From Glandiceps talaboti (Eukaryota; Hemichordata; Enteropneusta; Spengelidae), in NCBI RefSeq assembly GCF_964340395.1, contig NC_135567.1:15445306-15487805 (forward strand): a stretch of DNA of 42,500 nucleotides, in the 5' to 3' direction. Within the stretch, counting starts at the first letter, position 1. The number at the start of each line of letters is the position of its first letter. Of this stretch, positions 32,115 through 42,500 are shown one piece after another. The notes beneath the pieces are model-generated. The model did no database searches, was not told where the DNA came from, and saw only the letters and a list, made by a program, of their open reading frames with translations. The translations under genes were made by a program, and so were the position numbers.

Positions 32115-32364
32115 TAGGGAACTTGCAATCCAGACTGAGCATGCTCAGACGCAAACGCAAAGGATTATGGGATTATCTGTGGTTATCGTAATACTAGTAA
32201 TCTGGAGCTACCGATAAAAAACAAACCTCCCACAATGGTCAGGGTAACTATGAATTGATCATTCGTGGTTGCAAACAATGTAACAGTATTGTTTACAATA
32301 CCAGTATTTATTATCACCTTTCCCATGATGCAACATTCAACATGGCGGGTTTGCAAGTTCCCTA
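32115..32364. mobile_element. MITE family B, copy 2
   Basis: Same 14-bp termini as copy 1 (TAGGGAACTTGCAA / TTGCAAGTTCCCTA) and the same orientation. Internal matches include CCAGACTGAGCATGCTCAGA, GATTATCTGTGGTTATC and GCAACATTCAACATGGCGGG. Confidence 0.85.
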
Positions 32365-32814
32365 TTCCACTATTGCAATGTACATTCAATGATTACATAC
32401 GACTAACTTTTCTCTATAACAGAGCTGACTGTGGACCAACTTATCTCTGAAACAACTCTTAATAGGAAGTGGTGTCCTGTTGTTTTGAAAACATTAAGTC
32501 AAGTTTTATGGCTGAAATCTATCTTATACAATCAAATTAGTCTGACTAGTTACACATTGGCTCCCACACACTAGCCTGTCCAGGGTTGTAGCTATGGTGT
32601 AATAAATACTCTAAACTGACATAAATTATATGTTAGAATTACCAGCTACTGGTATTATCTTGTCTAAAGCTACGATGTCGTTTAAATCATTTTATGCAAC
32701 AGATTAGATGCATGTGTCGTCTATCAATTTTCACATTTTATCTGTTACGAAAGTTGAGAAGTCGTTTTATGAGAAACCACATATGTGTGGTCTAACTTAA
32801 AACCTTAGTAAAAA
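32365..32814. other. Unassigned intergenic DNA
   Basis: No gene or repeat recognised. Confidence 0.6.
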
Positions 32815-32935
32815 CACACTATCATTATTAGCTACTGGCAATATGTTATAGCACGCGCTATCATTATTAGCTACTGGCAATATCTTATAGCACACGCTAT
32901 CATTATTAGCTACTGGCAATATCTTATAAATGTTT
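32815..32935. repeat. About 40-bp tandem repeat, 3 copies
   Basis: CTATCATTATTAGCTACTGG and CAATATCTTATAGCACACG recur three times. Confidence 0.93.
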
Positions 32936-33003
32936 ATGCAATTTTAAAAAGAGAAATAATTTCATCAGATCATTTGATGTACAATTTGAAGTCTACAGGC
33001 TAA

Positions 33004-33135
33004 AAGTGGCCATAAGGATGATGATTGGGTATTTATTTTGGATTTTTAATTTATATAACAATCTTATGGTGTCCTACCTGACAAATCAATGTAAAAGAAC
33101 ATAGTCCAAGTCTGTGTTTGTAACTCACACAAAAT
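33004..33135 (+). mobile_element. Solo half of the foldback element
   Basis: It matches the left arm of 38571-38920 (AGTGGCCATA, GATTGGGTATTTATTTTGGA, TTTTTAATTTATA, AATCAATGTAAAA) without the opposing arm. Confidence 0.75.
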
Positions 33136-33154
33136 AAAAGTTTTAGCTTGCCGA

Positions 33155-33400
33155 ATAACAAATTTTAAACAGGTTGCAACGGCTACGACCAGACGAGAGG
33201 AACATAACCTAGTAAATGACAAATTTGGAACGAGTTATAATAGCTATGACCAAACAACAAAATATTTAAGAGCCTGCTAAATAACAAATTTTTTGAAGTT
33301 TGATAGAGGTAGGGACAGACTATAAAAAAAAAATTGAGCCAGCTATAGTGTAAAGTAGTTGAGTGTGTCATGACTACGGCCAGACAAGTTTAACCCAGTT
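33155..33400. repeat. About 70-90-bp degenerate repeat, 3 copies
   Basis: AACAAATTTT..., GCTA(C/T)GACCA(G/A)AC and ATAACCTAGTAAATGACAAA-type blocks recur three times. Confidence 0.75.
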
Positions 33401-33414
33401 GAAAATTGTATGGT

Positions 33415-33960
33415 CCAGGGACTTGTCATGTTTCATTGTGTCGTCTTTTCAAGTGATCTGAATGGTAGCAGGACAACGGCAAGTTTCTGGGTTAAATTTA
33501 TTTGTCATGTTTCTTTGCGTCTTCTGTCTGAATGGTCGCAGGACAACGGCAATTTTCTAGGTTAGATTTACTTGTCATGTTTCATTGTCTTGTCTTCTCA
33601 GAAGTGGTCTGAATGGTAGCAATACAACCACAAGCCTCTAATTTAAACTTACTTGTCATGTTTCATTGTGTCTTCTGTCTGAATGGTCGCAGGACAACGA
33701 CAATTTTCTAGGTTAGAATTACTTGTCATGTTTCATTGTCTCGTCTTTTCATTAAGTGGTCTGAATGGTAGTCTAGCTGCTAGTACTCCTCAGGCTTTCT
33801 TATGATAGATATAAGAGTAGAACATTCAGGCTATTGCCCTCACCAGTTGCCTTCAATCACCTTCACAGTGAGAAGAATAGCTTGAGGCGTCTAGCAGCAA
33901 GACTATCTGAATGGTAACCGGACAATAACAATTCTCTAGGCTAGATTTGTATAGGATGTT
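33415..33960. repeat. 70-80-bp tandem array interrupted by an insertion
   Basis: ACTTGTCATGTTTC(A/T)TTG starts at about 33420, 33500, 33570, 33650 and 33720. TCTGAATGGTAGCAGGACAA and TTTCTAGGTTAGATTTAC follow in each unit. The last unit is split by a 137-bp element at 33769-33905. Confidence 0.92.
33769..33905. mobile_element. 137-bp MITE with 9-bp target duplication
   Basis: The ends are TAGTCTAGCTGCTAG and CTAGCAGCAAGACTA (14 of 15 complementary, with imperfect pairing continuing to about 34 bp). TCTGAATGG lies directly on both sides (33760-33768 and 33906-33914). Removing the element plus one copy restores GTGGTCTGAATGGTA, the sequence of an uninterrupted sister unit near 33605. A 9-bp duplication fits Mutator- or Merlin-type elements. 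Confidence 0.87.
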
Positions 33961-34239
33961 TAAACTTTAACACAAACACAACACTGGCTTCTCTTATAAG
34001 TTTAAAACATCTATACTACATCGTTTGATGACAATGCCAGTTGTATTTTCACGACTCTGTGAACTATCCCAAACAATATACTAACATGGACTCACAATTA
34101 AACAATTAACTTCTATAAGGAATGAGGTCGATAGTATAATGTAGGATAAAAAAAGTACATTCTTATAGTTAAATTCCAGACCCTCCCATGCCCCTTCTAA
34201 CTTAATTGGACAAAATTAATAAATACTTCAAACAGCACA
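33961..34239. other. Unassigned intergenic DNA
   Basis: Nothing recognised. Confidence 0.6.
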
Positions 34240-36048
34240 ATGAATGCAAAGCCAGTACGTAGTACTATGAATATAAAGCCAGTACGTAGTACTATGAATA
34301 TAAAGCCAGTATGTAGTACTATGAATACAAAGCCAGTACATAGTACTATGAATATAAAGCCAGTATGTAGTACTATGAATATAAAGCCAGTACGTAGTAC
34401 TATGAATATAAAGCCAGTACGTAGTACTATGAATATAAAGCCAGTATGTAGTACTATGAATATAAAGCCAGTATGTAGTACTATGAATATAAAGCCAGTA
34501 CGTAGTACTATGAATATAAAGCCAGTACGTAGTACTATGAATATAAAGCCAGTACGTAGTACTATGAATATAAAGCCAGTACGTAGTACTATGAATATAA
34601 AGCCAGTACGTAGTACTATGAATATAAAGCCAGTACGTACTACTATGAATATAAAGCCAGTACGTAGTACTATGAATATAAAGCCAGTACGTAGTACTAT
34701 GAATATAAAGCCAGTACGTAGTACTATGAATATAAAGCCAGTACGTAGTACTATGAATATAAAGCCAGTACGTAGTACTATGAATATAAAGCCAGTACGT
34801 AGTACTATGAATATAAAGCCAGTACGTAGTACTATGAATATAAAGCCAGTACGTAGTACTATGAATATAAAGCCAGTACGTAGTACTATGAATATAAAGC
34901 CAGTATGTAGTACTATGAATATAAAGCCAGTATGTAGTACTATGAATATAAAGCCAGTACGTAGTACTATGAATATAAAGCCAGTACGTAGTACTATGAA
35001 TATAAAGCCAGTACGTAGTACTATGAATATAAAGCCAGTATGTAGTACTATGAATATAAAGCCAGTATGTAGTACTATGAATATAAAGCCAGTACGTAGT
35101 ACTATGAATATAAAGCCAGTACGTAGTACTATGAATATAAAACCAGTATGTAGTACTATGAATATAAAACCAGTATGTAGTACTATGAATATAAAACCAG
35201 TATGTAGTACTATGAATATAAAGCCAGTACGTAGTACTATGAATATAAAGCCAGTACGTAGTACTATGAATATAAAGCCAGTACGTAGTACTATGAATAC
35301 AAAGCCAGTATGTAGTACTATGAATACAAAGCCAGTATGTAGTACTATGAATACAAAGCCAGTATGTAGTACTATGAATACAAAGCCAGTATGTAGTACT
35401 ATGAATATAAAGCCAGTATGTAGTACTATGAATATAAAGCCAGTATGTAGTACTATGAATATAAAGCCAGTATGTAGTACTATGAATATAAAGCCAGTAT
35501 GTAGTACTATGAATATAAAGCCAGTATGTAGTACTATGAATACAAAGCCAGTACGTAGTACTATGAATATAAAGCCAGTACGTAGTACTATGAATACAAA
35601 GCCAGTATGTAGTACTATGAATATAAAGCCAGTACGTAGTACTATGAATACAAAGCCAGTATGTAGTACTATGAATATAAAGCCAGTATGTAGTACTATG
35701 AATATAAAGCCAGTATGTAGTACTATGAATATAAAGCCAGTACGTAGTACTATGAATATAAAGCCAGTATGTAGTACTATGAATATAAAGCCAGTATGTA
35801 GTACTATGAATATAAAGCCAGTATGTAGTACTATGAATATAAAGCCAGTATGTAGTACTATGAATATAAAGCCAGTATGTAGTACTATGAATATAAAGCC
35901 AGTATGTAGTACTATGAATATAAAGCCAGTATGTAGTACTATGAATATAATGCCAGTATGTAGTACTATGAATATAAAGCCAGTATGTAGTACTATAAAT
36001 ATAAAGCCAGTATGTAGTACTATGAATATAAAGCCAGTATGTAGTGAG
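34240..36048. repeat. 27-bp minisatellite, 67 copies, no indels
   Basis: The unit is ATGAATATAAAG + CCAGTACGTAGTACT. Copy starts fall at 34240 + 27n up to 36022 with no length change. Variable sites are few: the CpG of GTACGTAG reads CG in 31 copies, TG in 35 and CA in one; ATA reads ACA in 8; three adjacent copies have AAACCA. Since 27 is a multiple of three and the unit lacks stops in several frames, open frames of 610-623 codons run over it on both strands (for example MNIKPVRST repeated). I regard these as by-products. Confidence 0.97.
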
Positions 36049-36680
36049 AAAAATACTCTTTTTAACACCTAAATTTATTTTAGTGCCATGCATTTACTTT
36101 TATAGTGAAAATTCGGTTTGATGATATTTTTTTAGAGAAATATTTGTGTTAAAGGGGTACGAAACAGATTCTATTAAAAGCAAAATCAGCTTTATAGGAC
36201 AAGAACCAAAATGGTTCAAACCGCCCATTCCAACCTCAAACTAAGAGAATTAAGTTTATTATGATCATAAATTGATCTCTCTCCTAATTGTGTTAAGTTT
36301 TGTTCAACTCTAGAATTAGAAACTAAGGGAGTTAACAGGCTTTATCCAAACCACAACCTATTAACAGAAACTTACAAATTGAACAAATTATTCTTTAATG
36401 TAATATTCTCTGCCATTGACCAAATCTGGTCTGCAGTTTACAACTTCAGACATCAGACCATGGTTGATCTGAATCTGTTACAAACAGGGAAAGTAAACAA
36501 CTGAATTGGATTAATAACACTTTGCACAGCATGTTGAAGTACAGAGACTTGTATTACATTCCATCATTTGATAAGAACAGTTTGATGGCCACTTTACATA
36601 ATAGTTCACTTTAACAAACAAATTCCCAGTTCCCTGGCATTTCAAAATTTCATGTACATGTAAAGAGGCCATAAAACTGT
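36049..36680. other. Unassigned intergenic DNA
   Basis: AT-rich; no gene or repeat recognised. Confidence 0.6.
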
Positions 36681-37115
36681 TGTTTGTGTGGCTTGCTAAG
36701 TGGTATCTGATCTGAGAGAAACTAAAGATTTCGTTTGTGTGGCTTGATAAGTGGTATCTGATCTAAGTGAGAAACTAAAGATTTTGTTTGTGTGGCTTGA
36801 TAAGTGGTATCTGATCTGAGAAACTAAAGACGTTAATTATTTGGTTAGATGGGAAACTAAAGATTTTGTTTGTGTGGCTTGCTAAGTGGTATCTGATTTA
36901 AGTGAGAAACTAAAGATTTTGTTTGTGTGGCTTGATAAGTGGTATGTTTTTTAGGGGAGAAACTACAGATTTTGTTTGTGTGGCTGCTAAGTGGTATCTG
37001 ATCTAAGTGAGAAACTAAAGATTTTATTTGTGTGGCTTCCTCAGTGGTATCTGATCTAAGTGAGAAACTAAAGATTTTGTTTGTGTGGCTTGATAAGTGG
37101 TATATGATTACATTA
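36681..37115. repeat. About 50-60-bp tandem repeat, 7-8 copies
   Basis: TTTTGTTTGTGTGGCTTG, ATAAGTGGTATCTGATCTAA and GTGAGAAACTAAAGA recur with small indels. A 142-codon minus-strand frame (36857-37285) is a by-product. Confidence 0.94.
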
Positions 37116-37504
37116 AACTGACTTTGTCCTGATAATTGGTAGTATAGATAACTACAATAATACATGATAAATTCCATAAAACCAGTAACAACATTCTTTC
37201 TAGTTTCTAAGGAGGAAACCTTAATAAAGTTACTTTTTATTAGTCTGCACGTAAGCCAGGTCATATCTGCATGGCTCTCGACCAATCAGAATGCAAGAGT
37301 GGTGACATGTGACACGAAAGCCAGGTCATAAACAGGTCGTAGAATCTGAACTAAAATATAATAGTAACAGACTGTCTAAATGGTAAGAATGTCTTCAATG
37401 TGTTCCGAAGTTTATGAATTGCTAAAACGCCGTCTTTAAATTTCAAAACATCCTTGTGAAATAAGTAAATATACTATTGTGAGATATTTCACCATTCAAA
37501 GTGA
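37116..37504. other. Unassigned intergenic DNA
   Basis: Nothing recognised. Confidence 0.6.
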
Positions 37505-37815
37505 AATGAGCCGTAAATTACAAGTTTGTTCCAATTACATTGAGAAAGCCCCTTAAGTCATTCCTGTTTGATTCAAAATGGTGACTTTGTCCCACTGAGT
37601 TTGGCAAAGCCTCTTATCTTACTTGTAATTTATTCTCATTGACAAAGTCCCCTTATGTTACTTATTCTTTCTCCACTGAATACAGAACAAAATAAACTTC
37701 CTTGCGAAATGATCACCAGATATTTTCATAATTCATAATGAAATTATTAACCGTCCCACTGAGTTTGGCAAAGCCCCTTATCTTACTTGTAATTTATTGT
37801 CATTGCCAAAGACCC
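37505..37815. repeat. Direct repeat pair, about 165 bp apart
   Basis: GTCCCACTGAGTTTGGCAAA, GCC(C/T)CTTATCTTACTTGTAA and TTTATT(C/G)TCATTG occur at about 37589 and 37754. Confidence 0.85.
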
Positions 37816-37924
37816 CTTATGTTCCTTTTATTTTTATCCACTGGATATGTGACCAAAGTCCAATTATTAAAGTGGTACAAACTGAGTCTATAAACTAATT
37901 GACTAGAGGGAAATTATTGTACAT

Positions 37925-38300
37925 AAAAGTATGATTCTCGGTACCCGAAATATTTTATTTCTTGGTCGACACTATCGACACTACATACACATGCATTACT
38001 ATAGGTGCAAGTGAGAATAAGTCAACCGTCATGTTCTATTTTGACCCTCTAGCATAGATAAAATGCTATTGCAGGTACTGAGAATAAGTCAACCGTCATG
38101 TTCTATTTTGACCCTCCAGCATAGATAAAATGCTATTACAGGTACTGAGAATAATTAAGTCAATCTTCTCGTTCTATTTTGACCCTCTAGTATGAGATAA
38201 AATGCTATTACAGGTACTGAGAATAAGTCAACCTTCTTGTTCTATTTTAACCCTCTAGTATATGTGATAAAATGCTATTGCCAGTACCGAGAATTAAGCC
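37925..38300 (+). repeat. Family F with local amplification, 4 units
   Basis: The leading part (TTCTTGGTCGACAC...) matches the solitary copy at 3535-3775. The distal part, GAGAATAAGTCAACCGTCAT plus GTTCTATTTTGACCCTCTAG plus ATAAAATGCTATTGCAGGTA, is repeated four times at about 65-70 bp. Confidence 0.9.
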
Positions 38301-38570
38301 GTATTCCTCAACTTGGGTACAAGGAAACAAGACCCCTCCCTGCAAGTAATACTAAATGTGGCTAGACTATATCTGTTTCATTTTATCATTTCCAATATCT
38401 TGAATTACATATTTAGTAGCTGTTATTTCCTTTCAAGCGGTAATAACACTGAGTTATTAGATACAGGAAACGTTAAAGTTCAGGAAATAAAAAACAGTAA
38501 TTTCCCTTTGATTTATTTATGTAGCTAGATGTTAACCCAAGAAGACTTTGCACCTGATCGTGAATTCTTA
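38301..38570. other. Unassigned intergenic DNA
   Basis: Nothing recognised. Confidence 0.55.
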
Positions 38571-38920
38571 AGTGGCCATATGGATGAGGATTGGGTATTT
38601 ATTTTGGATTTTTAATTTATAAAACAATTTTATCATGGCTTCCTATTTGAAAAATCAATGTGAAACTACATATGTCAAGTCCTTGTTAGTAACTCAATAC
38701 CTTGTGAAAAACTAAAAAAAAATTGTAAAAAGTTTATTATTGTACATACAATAACAAACATTTTACACACTTAGCAGTCTTTTGCCATTTATTGAGTTAC
38801 AAGTAAGGACTTGGCATATGTAGTTTCACATTGTTTTTTTCAAGTAGGAAGCCATGATAAAATTGTTTTATAAATAAAAAATCCCAAATAAATACCCAAT
38901 CCTCATCCATATGGTCTCTT
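38571..38920. mobile_element. 350-bp foldback element
   Basis: The left arm (38571-38700) and right arm (38790-38920) are reverse complements over about 130 bp: CCATATGGATGAGGATTGGG with CCCAATCCTCATCCATATGG, and GCTTCCTATTTGAAAAA with TTTTTTCAAGTAGGAAGC. About 90 bases separate them. A solo arm is at 33004-33135 and a fragment at 28150-28192, so this is a dispersed family. Confidence 0.88.
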
Positions 38921-39029
38921 TAAAGTTATGTATGATATGTCCTAAATAAACATTTTAAATTAGTGTACAAAAAATACAAATTCTAGCCTGTCCCATTAAT
39001 ATTGAAAACAAATGTTCAAAGTTATGTAC

Positions 39030-39335
39030 TATTTCCCTTTAATATAAAAAGTAAAGGTGTGTACTGTGTACCTTTAATACTAAAGAGTAACAAAATTGTG
39101 TACTGTGTACCTTTAATACTGGAAAGTAACAAAGTTGTGTACTGTGTGCCTTTAATACTGGAAAGTAACAAAGTTGCGCACTGTGTGCTTTTAATACTGA
39201 AGAGAAACAAAGTTGTGTACTATGTGCCTTTAATACTGAAGAGAAACAAAGTTGTGTACTGTGTACCTTTAATACTGGAAAGTAACAAAGTTGTGTACTG
39301 TGTGACTTTAATACTGAAATGTGGTCTATTCCTTT
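39030..39335. repeat. 39-bp tandem repeat, about 7 copies
   Basis: AGTAACAAAGTTGTGTACTG and TGTACCTTTAATACTGGAA recur every 39 bp (13 codons), giving spurious frames on both strands. Confidence 0.96.
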
Positions 39336-40690
39336 ACTAAAATGTTCGCATTCCAAAACTAATCTGAAACCATACATAAAAAGACTATAAAACTTGATAC
39401 CAACTGACTAACTATGTAGAACATACTTTTCATACTAGATGCATATGGAAGACAATTTGTATGTCATAATTGGCGTATTTCATAATGTCATCCACACCAG
39501 TCAATGATTTCCTGTCGTAAGCCCTTCAAAAATAGTTTTCATTATTCAATATGTTATATTTAACTCTCTCAAAGTGAAAGTTAAAATAAGGGTCACATTC
39601 TTAAACAACTATTTTTATCTATTTGCTGATAGTGACAGGTTAATTCTTGCCAGAGATATGCAGTGTACATTAAATCAATCTTTGATAAGTTTGTCCAAAT
39701 TCCTGTTTTATAGTTTCAAAATGAGAAATAATATAATACTTGAATCTATGTGATTTTGTTACTTTTATTTTGTAATTTTGAGGCACACTTAACATAGCCT
39801 GCAGATTATTCTTTTTCTATATGTTGTCTATTCACTTTGTATTAAGGGCCAGTGGCCTAAATTACGGATTAAATCATATACATATATATATATAGTACGT
39901 ACAACATTTGCTCACTGATAAAATGTTTGAACAAATTCGGGCCTTTTTGCAAAATTTGAACAAATTGTAGCTTTCTCTTTGACTGGAATACTAGATATTT
40001 AATACCTTCTTACTTTGATTTATGTCAAAATTTGTGTGCAAAATTGCAAAATTACTTCATCCTCTGCAGAACAGTATATTGTCTCACCAAAAAAATATTT
40101 GAACAAATTCTCATCTTTTTGCAAAATTTTAACAAATTGTAACTTTATTTTAGACTTGAAAGCTATATTCCTTTCTTTTTTTGAATTGTGTCAGAATTTG
40201 TGTTTAAAAAGAACTTTTACCAGAAATTCCTAATTTTGTTAGAGTTTGATCGTCTGCCGCAATATAATAAAAAAATATCAAATGTGTAATTTTAACCAAA
40301 CCTTTTGTACAAATCCTAATGTAATTTAGACTGGAATCACAGATTTTACTTTTTACTTTAGATGTGTGTGTAAAAAAAATGTAAACTTTTTTTTCAAAAA
40401 CTCCTAATTTTTGGCAAATTTCATCCTTATTTTGGACAAGGTACAAAGAATTCACAATTATGTATAGAGTTTTGTCAAAATTTTGGATTAATATTATCAG
40501 ATTTTCCAAAAATTTACAAAAATTGAGTCCTAATTTATGTTTACATCTGTCTGGTAGTCAGTGAAAGGGTTAAAAGTTGCATATGATCTCCTTGACCCGA
40601 GTGAACTATGTGAGGAATCTGAGTAATCTCCATAAGCGAGTGTCTCTTATATTTCATGGCAGCCAGCCAGTTGATGATGACATCAGAACT
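39336..40690. other. AT-rich intergenic DNA with diverged repeat units
   Basis: A short (TA/CATA) run lies at about 39876-39900. From about 39925 to 40520, TTGAACAAATT...TTTTTGCAAAATTT-like blocks recur loosely two to four times. No gene recognised. Confidence 0.6.
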
Positions 40691-41035
40691 TGTGAATATG
40701 TTAATAAGTACTTATGCAAATCACCAACAGTAGAGTTATTGGCTCGATGCCAAGATTTCTCCAGGCATCAAAAGTTATATGCAAATATATGATGGCACTT
40801 GATTGGTAAAGTGCCAAACTATTGTGAATGACATAAAACATTATCGGACACATCAAAAGTGATATGCAAATTAGCAGTTTATGCAAATCATCAGCTACAC
40901 AATGACTGGTGAAGTGCCAGGATTCTGTGACTGTCAGTAAAGTGGAAAAGTTATTGAGGGCATCAATGGTAATATGCAAATAATAGTATGCAAATTAGCA
41001 ACTATACTATGATTGGCACATTGCCAAACTTTTGC
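40690..41035. repeat. About 90-110-bp degenerate repeat with octamer words
   Basis: Three units share ATCAAAAGT.ATATGCAAAT, ATGATTGG and AAGTGCCA(A/G). ATGCAAAT (the POU octamer) occurs six times at about 40715, 40780, 40865, 40882, 40974 and 40989. Confidence 0.78.
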
Positions 41036-42225
41036 AGACTACCCCTCATAGAATTTGATGTTTCTCTATTGTCAATGCATAAAATTGGAATGTCGCATTC
41101 AATTCTCAATCTAAACTCTAAACTTCACCTGACATTTTTTATATTAGCTGAATAAATATATCTGCTGTGAAGTAAGTATTTGTATATAAAAGTTTTCAAA
41201 GATAGTTACAATGGAGAGAGTGATATGATTACTCTCACAGAGGGGGGTGCCTATTCAAGTAAATTTATTCAGGAAGATACAGTCCTGTGTTATCAAGGAA
41301 GACATCAAATCTCATTAACGTTAGCACACAAACTGTGTCCCCCATTGAGTTAATAGACTCTTTTGTTGTCCAAGTACAGCGCTTACGATATCCTTTCAGT
41401 ATTCAAAGTATTTTGTGCCAAAAATTTGACCAAAAGCTCCCGTTTCAAATTTTTTTTTTTTTTGAAAATTGTACCAGATTTTAATTTTTTATGAAATAAT
41501 ACAAAAATTTGTACTTGAACTACAATAACCTGTTCGATATTAAACTATTTCCCACCCCCAAAATAATTAACAAATTTTCACTTTTTGTATAACTTTTGTT
41601 AAATAATTTTTGACTGAAAATCTACTAAATATGGTTGTCTCAAATTCTGACTTTTATTTTCAAACTCACCCACAGATTATTGTTGTACAGGAGGCTGTTT
41701 TTTCTGGGTGAGGTATTTAACAAGATTTATACATCGTTTTAAACTTTTAACTTTAATTTAAATTTTAATTTTGAACTCACTCCCAAATTGTCATACACAT
41801 TAACTTAAAATATGCCATGCAGGACAGTTTTGGATGGGTTAAAAGACTAGATTTAAAACATGGTTGTCTCAACTTCTGAGTTTAATTTCCAACACACTCA
41901 CAAGTTAGTGTCGTACGTATTTAGCTCAAATACTGTTGTAAAGGATCCATTTTCTTCCATAAGTTTTATATCTGTGGAATTCCACACGAGGATCGGATCA
42001 CAGTCTGGCTACGTAACAATGAAATCAATAACTAGTCCGGTAGATTAATCAAATTTTCTCCACGGTTTTAATTTCATCTTTTTAACCTTTTTCAGATTAT
42101 TTTGGGATTATATGTATTTCAACTGCCTCTTAACCAGTATAATGCTTAAAACCTTTGATACTTAAAGTCTGGTTTTAATTTCATAGGATTTCAATGATTC
42201 ATTCTCATCTCGTTCTGTTAGATTC
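41036..42225. other. AT-rich intergenic DNA, weak repeat structure
   Basis: GGTTGTCTCAA(A/C)TTCTGA, a CTCAC(C/A)CACAGATTATTGT-like block and AACTTTAATTTAAATTTTAA-like words recur loosely between 41550 and 42200. No gene recognised. Confidence 0.55.
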
Positions 42226-42235
42226 TGTTGAAAAG

Positions 42236-42500
42236 GTTCATTTGACCTTTGACCTCTCCATAGCAGACAGATCAGAGAAAATTTGAAGCATGAAATTCTC
42301 ACGAAAATTATTAATTTTTTGACAGAATTTTGACTTGAATTAATTTATGGGGCAACATTTTGTCATTCAAGTCTAAAAGGAAGTTGAGACGTGAACAAAA
42401 ATTATAAACAGGAATATTTTAAATACTTCACAAAAATATTCAGTTGACCTTTGACCTTCACAGCAAGCAGACAGATTAAAGAAAATACAAAGCATGAAAT
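42236..42500. repeat. About 200-bp direct repeat with DR1 words (runs off the end)
   Basis: TTGACCTTTGACCT at 42242 and 42444 is followed in both copies by GCAGACAGAT(C/T)A(G/A)AGAAAAT and AAGCATGAAAT. Each contains a perfect DR1 word on the minus strand (42243-42255 and 42445-42457). The second copy is cut by the window end. Confidence 0.85.

Noticed and set aside
34240-36048. CRISPR-like array
   Set aside because: The 27-bp units are contiguous with no unique spacers, no cas genes, and a eukaryotic context.
34197-36093. Overlapping open frames of 610-623 codons on both strands
   Set aside because: They come from a 27-bp repeat with no stop in several frames. Variants are mostly non-synonymous CpG-type changes, and no splice or domain context supports a gene.
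36857-37285. 142-codon minus-strand frame with SHTNKI.SFS repeats
   Set aside because: It covers the 50-60-bp array; the repeated peptide mirrors the DNA repeat and there are no exon signals.
39002-39377. 112-codon frames on both strands
   Set aside because: The 39-bp repeat period is a multiple of three, so frames stay open by construction.

Overview
This is AT-rich eukaryotic (metazoan) DNA carrying one recognisable protein-coding gene and a very dense load of repeats. The gene is on the + strand. Seven exons between base 3 and base 20502 join, with canonical GT/AG junctions and compatible phases, into a 993-nt reading frame (330 residues plus stop). It is the C-terminal part of an EML-family (echinoderm microtubule-associated protein-like) WD40/TAPE protein. 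The 5' part of the gene lies upstream of the window. The species cannot be fixed from the sequence. EML architecture, many small introns plus one huge one, 115-370 bp MITE-type DNA transposons, and tetranucleotide, CT and TA microsatellites all suit an invertebrate animal.

Layout. Bases 1-3951 hold exons 1-6 with short introns; intron 1 is mostly a CT tract, intron 3 holds a 77-bp tandem repeat, and exon 5 has a partial tandem duplication over its donor site. Bases 3952-20370 are a single 16.4-kb intron made largely of unrelated tandem arrays (periods from 55 bp to about 165 bp), four Harbinger-like MITE copies, a pair of 240-bp inverted repeats 5.1 kb apart, and a nested foldback structure. 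Exon 7 (20371-20502) holds the stop, with a possible AATAAA at 20581. From there to 42500 I see no convincing coding exon. This stretch holds further MITEs (Harbinger-like, TA-flanked, hAT-like, and a 137-bp element with a 9-bp target duplication), about a dozen more arrays, a 67-copy 27-bp minisatellite at 34240-36048, and a 350-bp foldback element.

The long open frames over the minisatellite and microsatellites are by-products of repeats whose period contains no stop codon. No new multi-gene system is visible. The most informative observations are about genome dynamics. Two hairpin elements sit inside units of tandem arrays whose sister units show the empty site. Several interspersed sequences occur once in one place and as a local array elsewhere. 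Several arrays multiply transcription-factor-like words (E2F, POU octamer, DR1, X-box). Functional meaning for those words is inference only.
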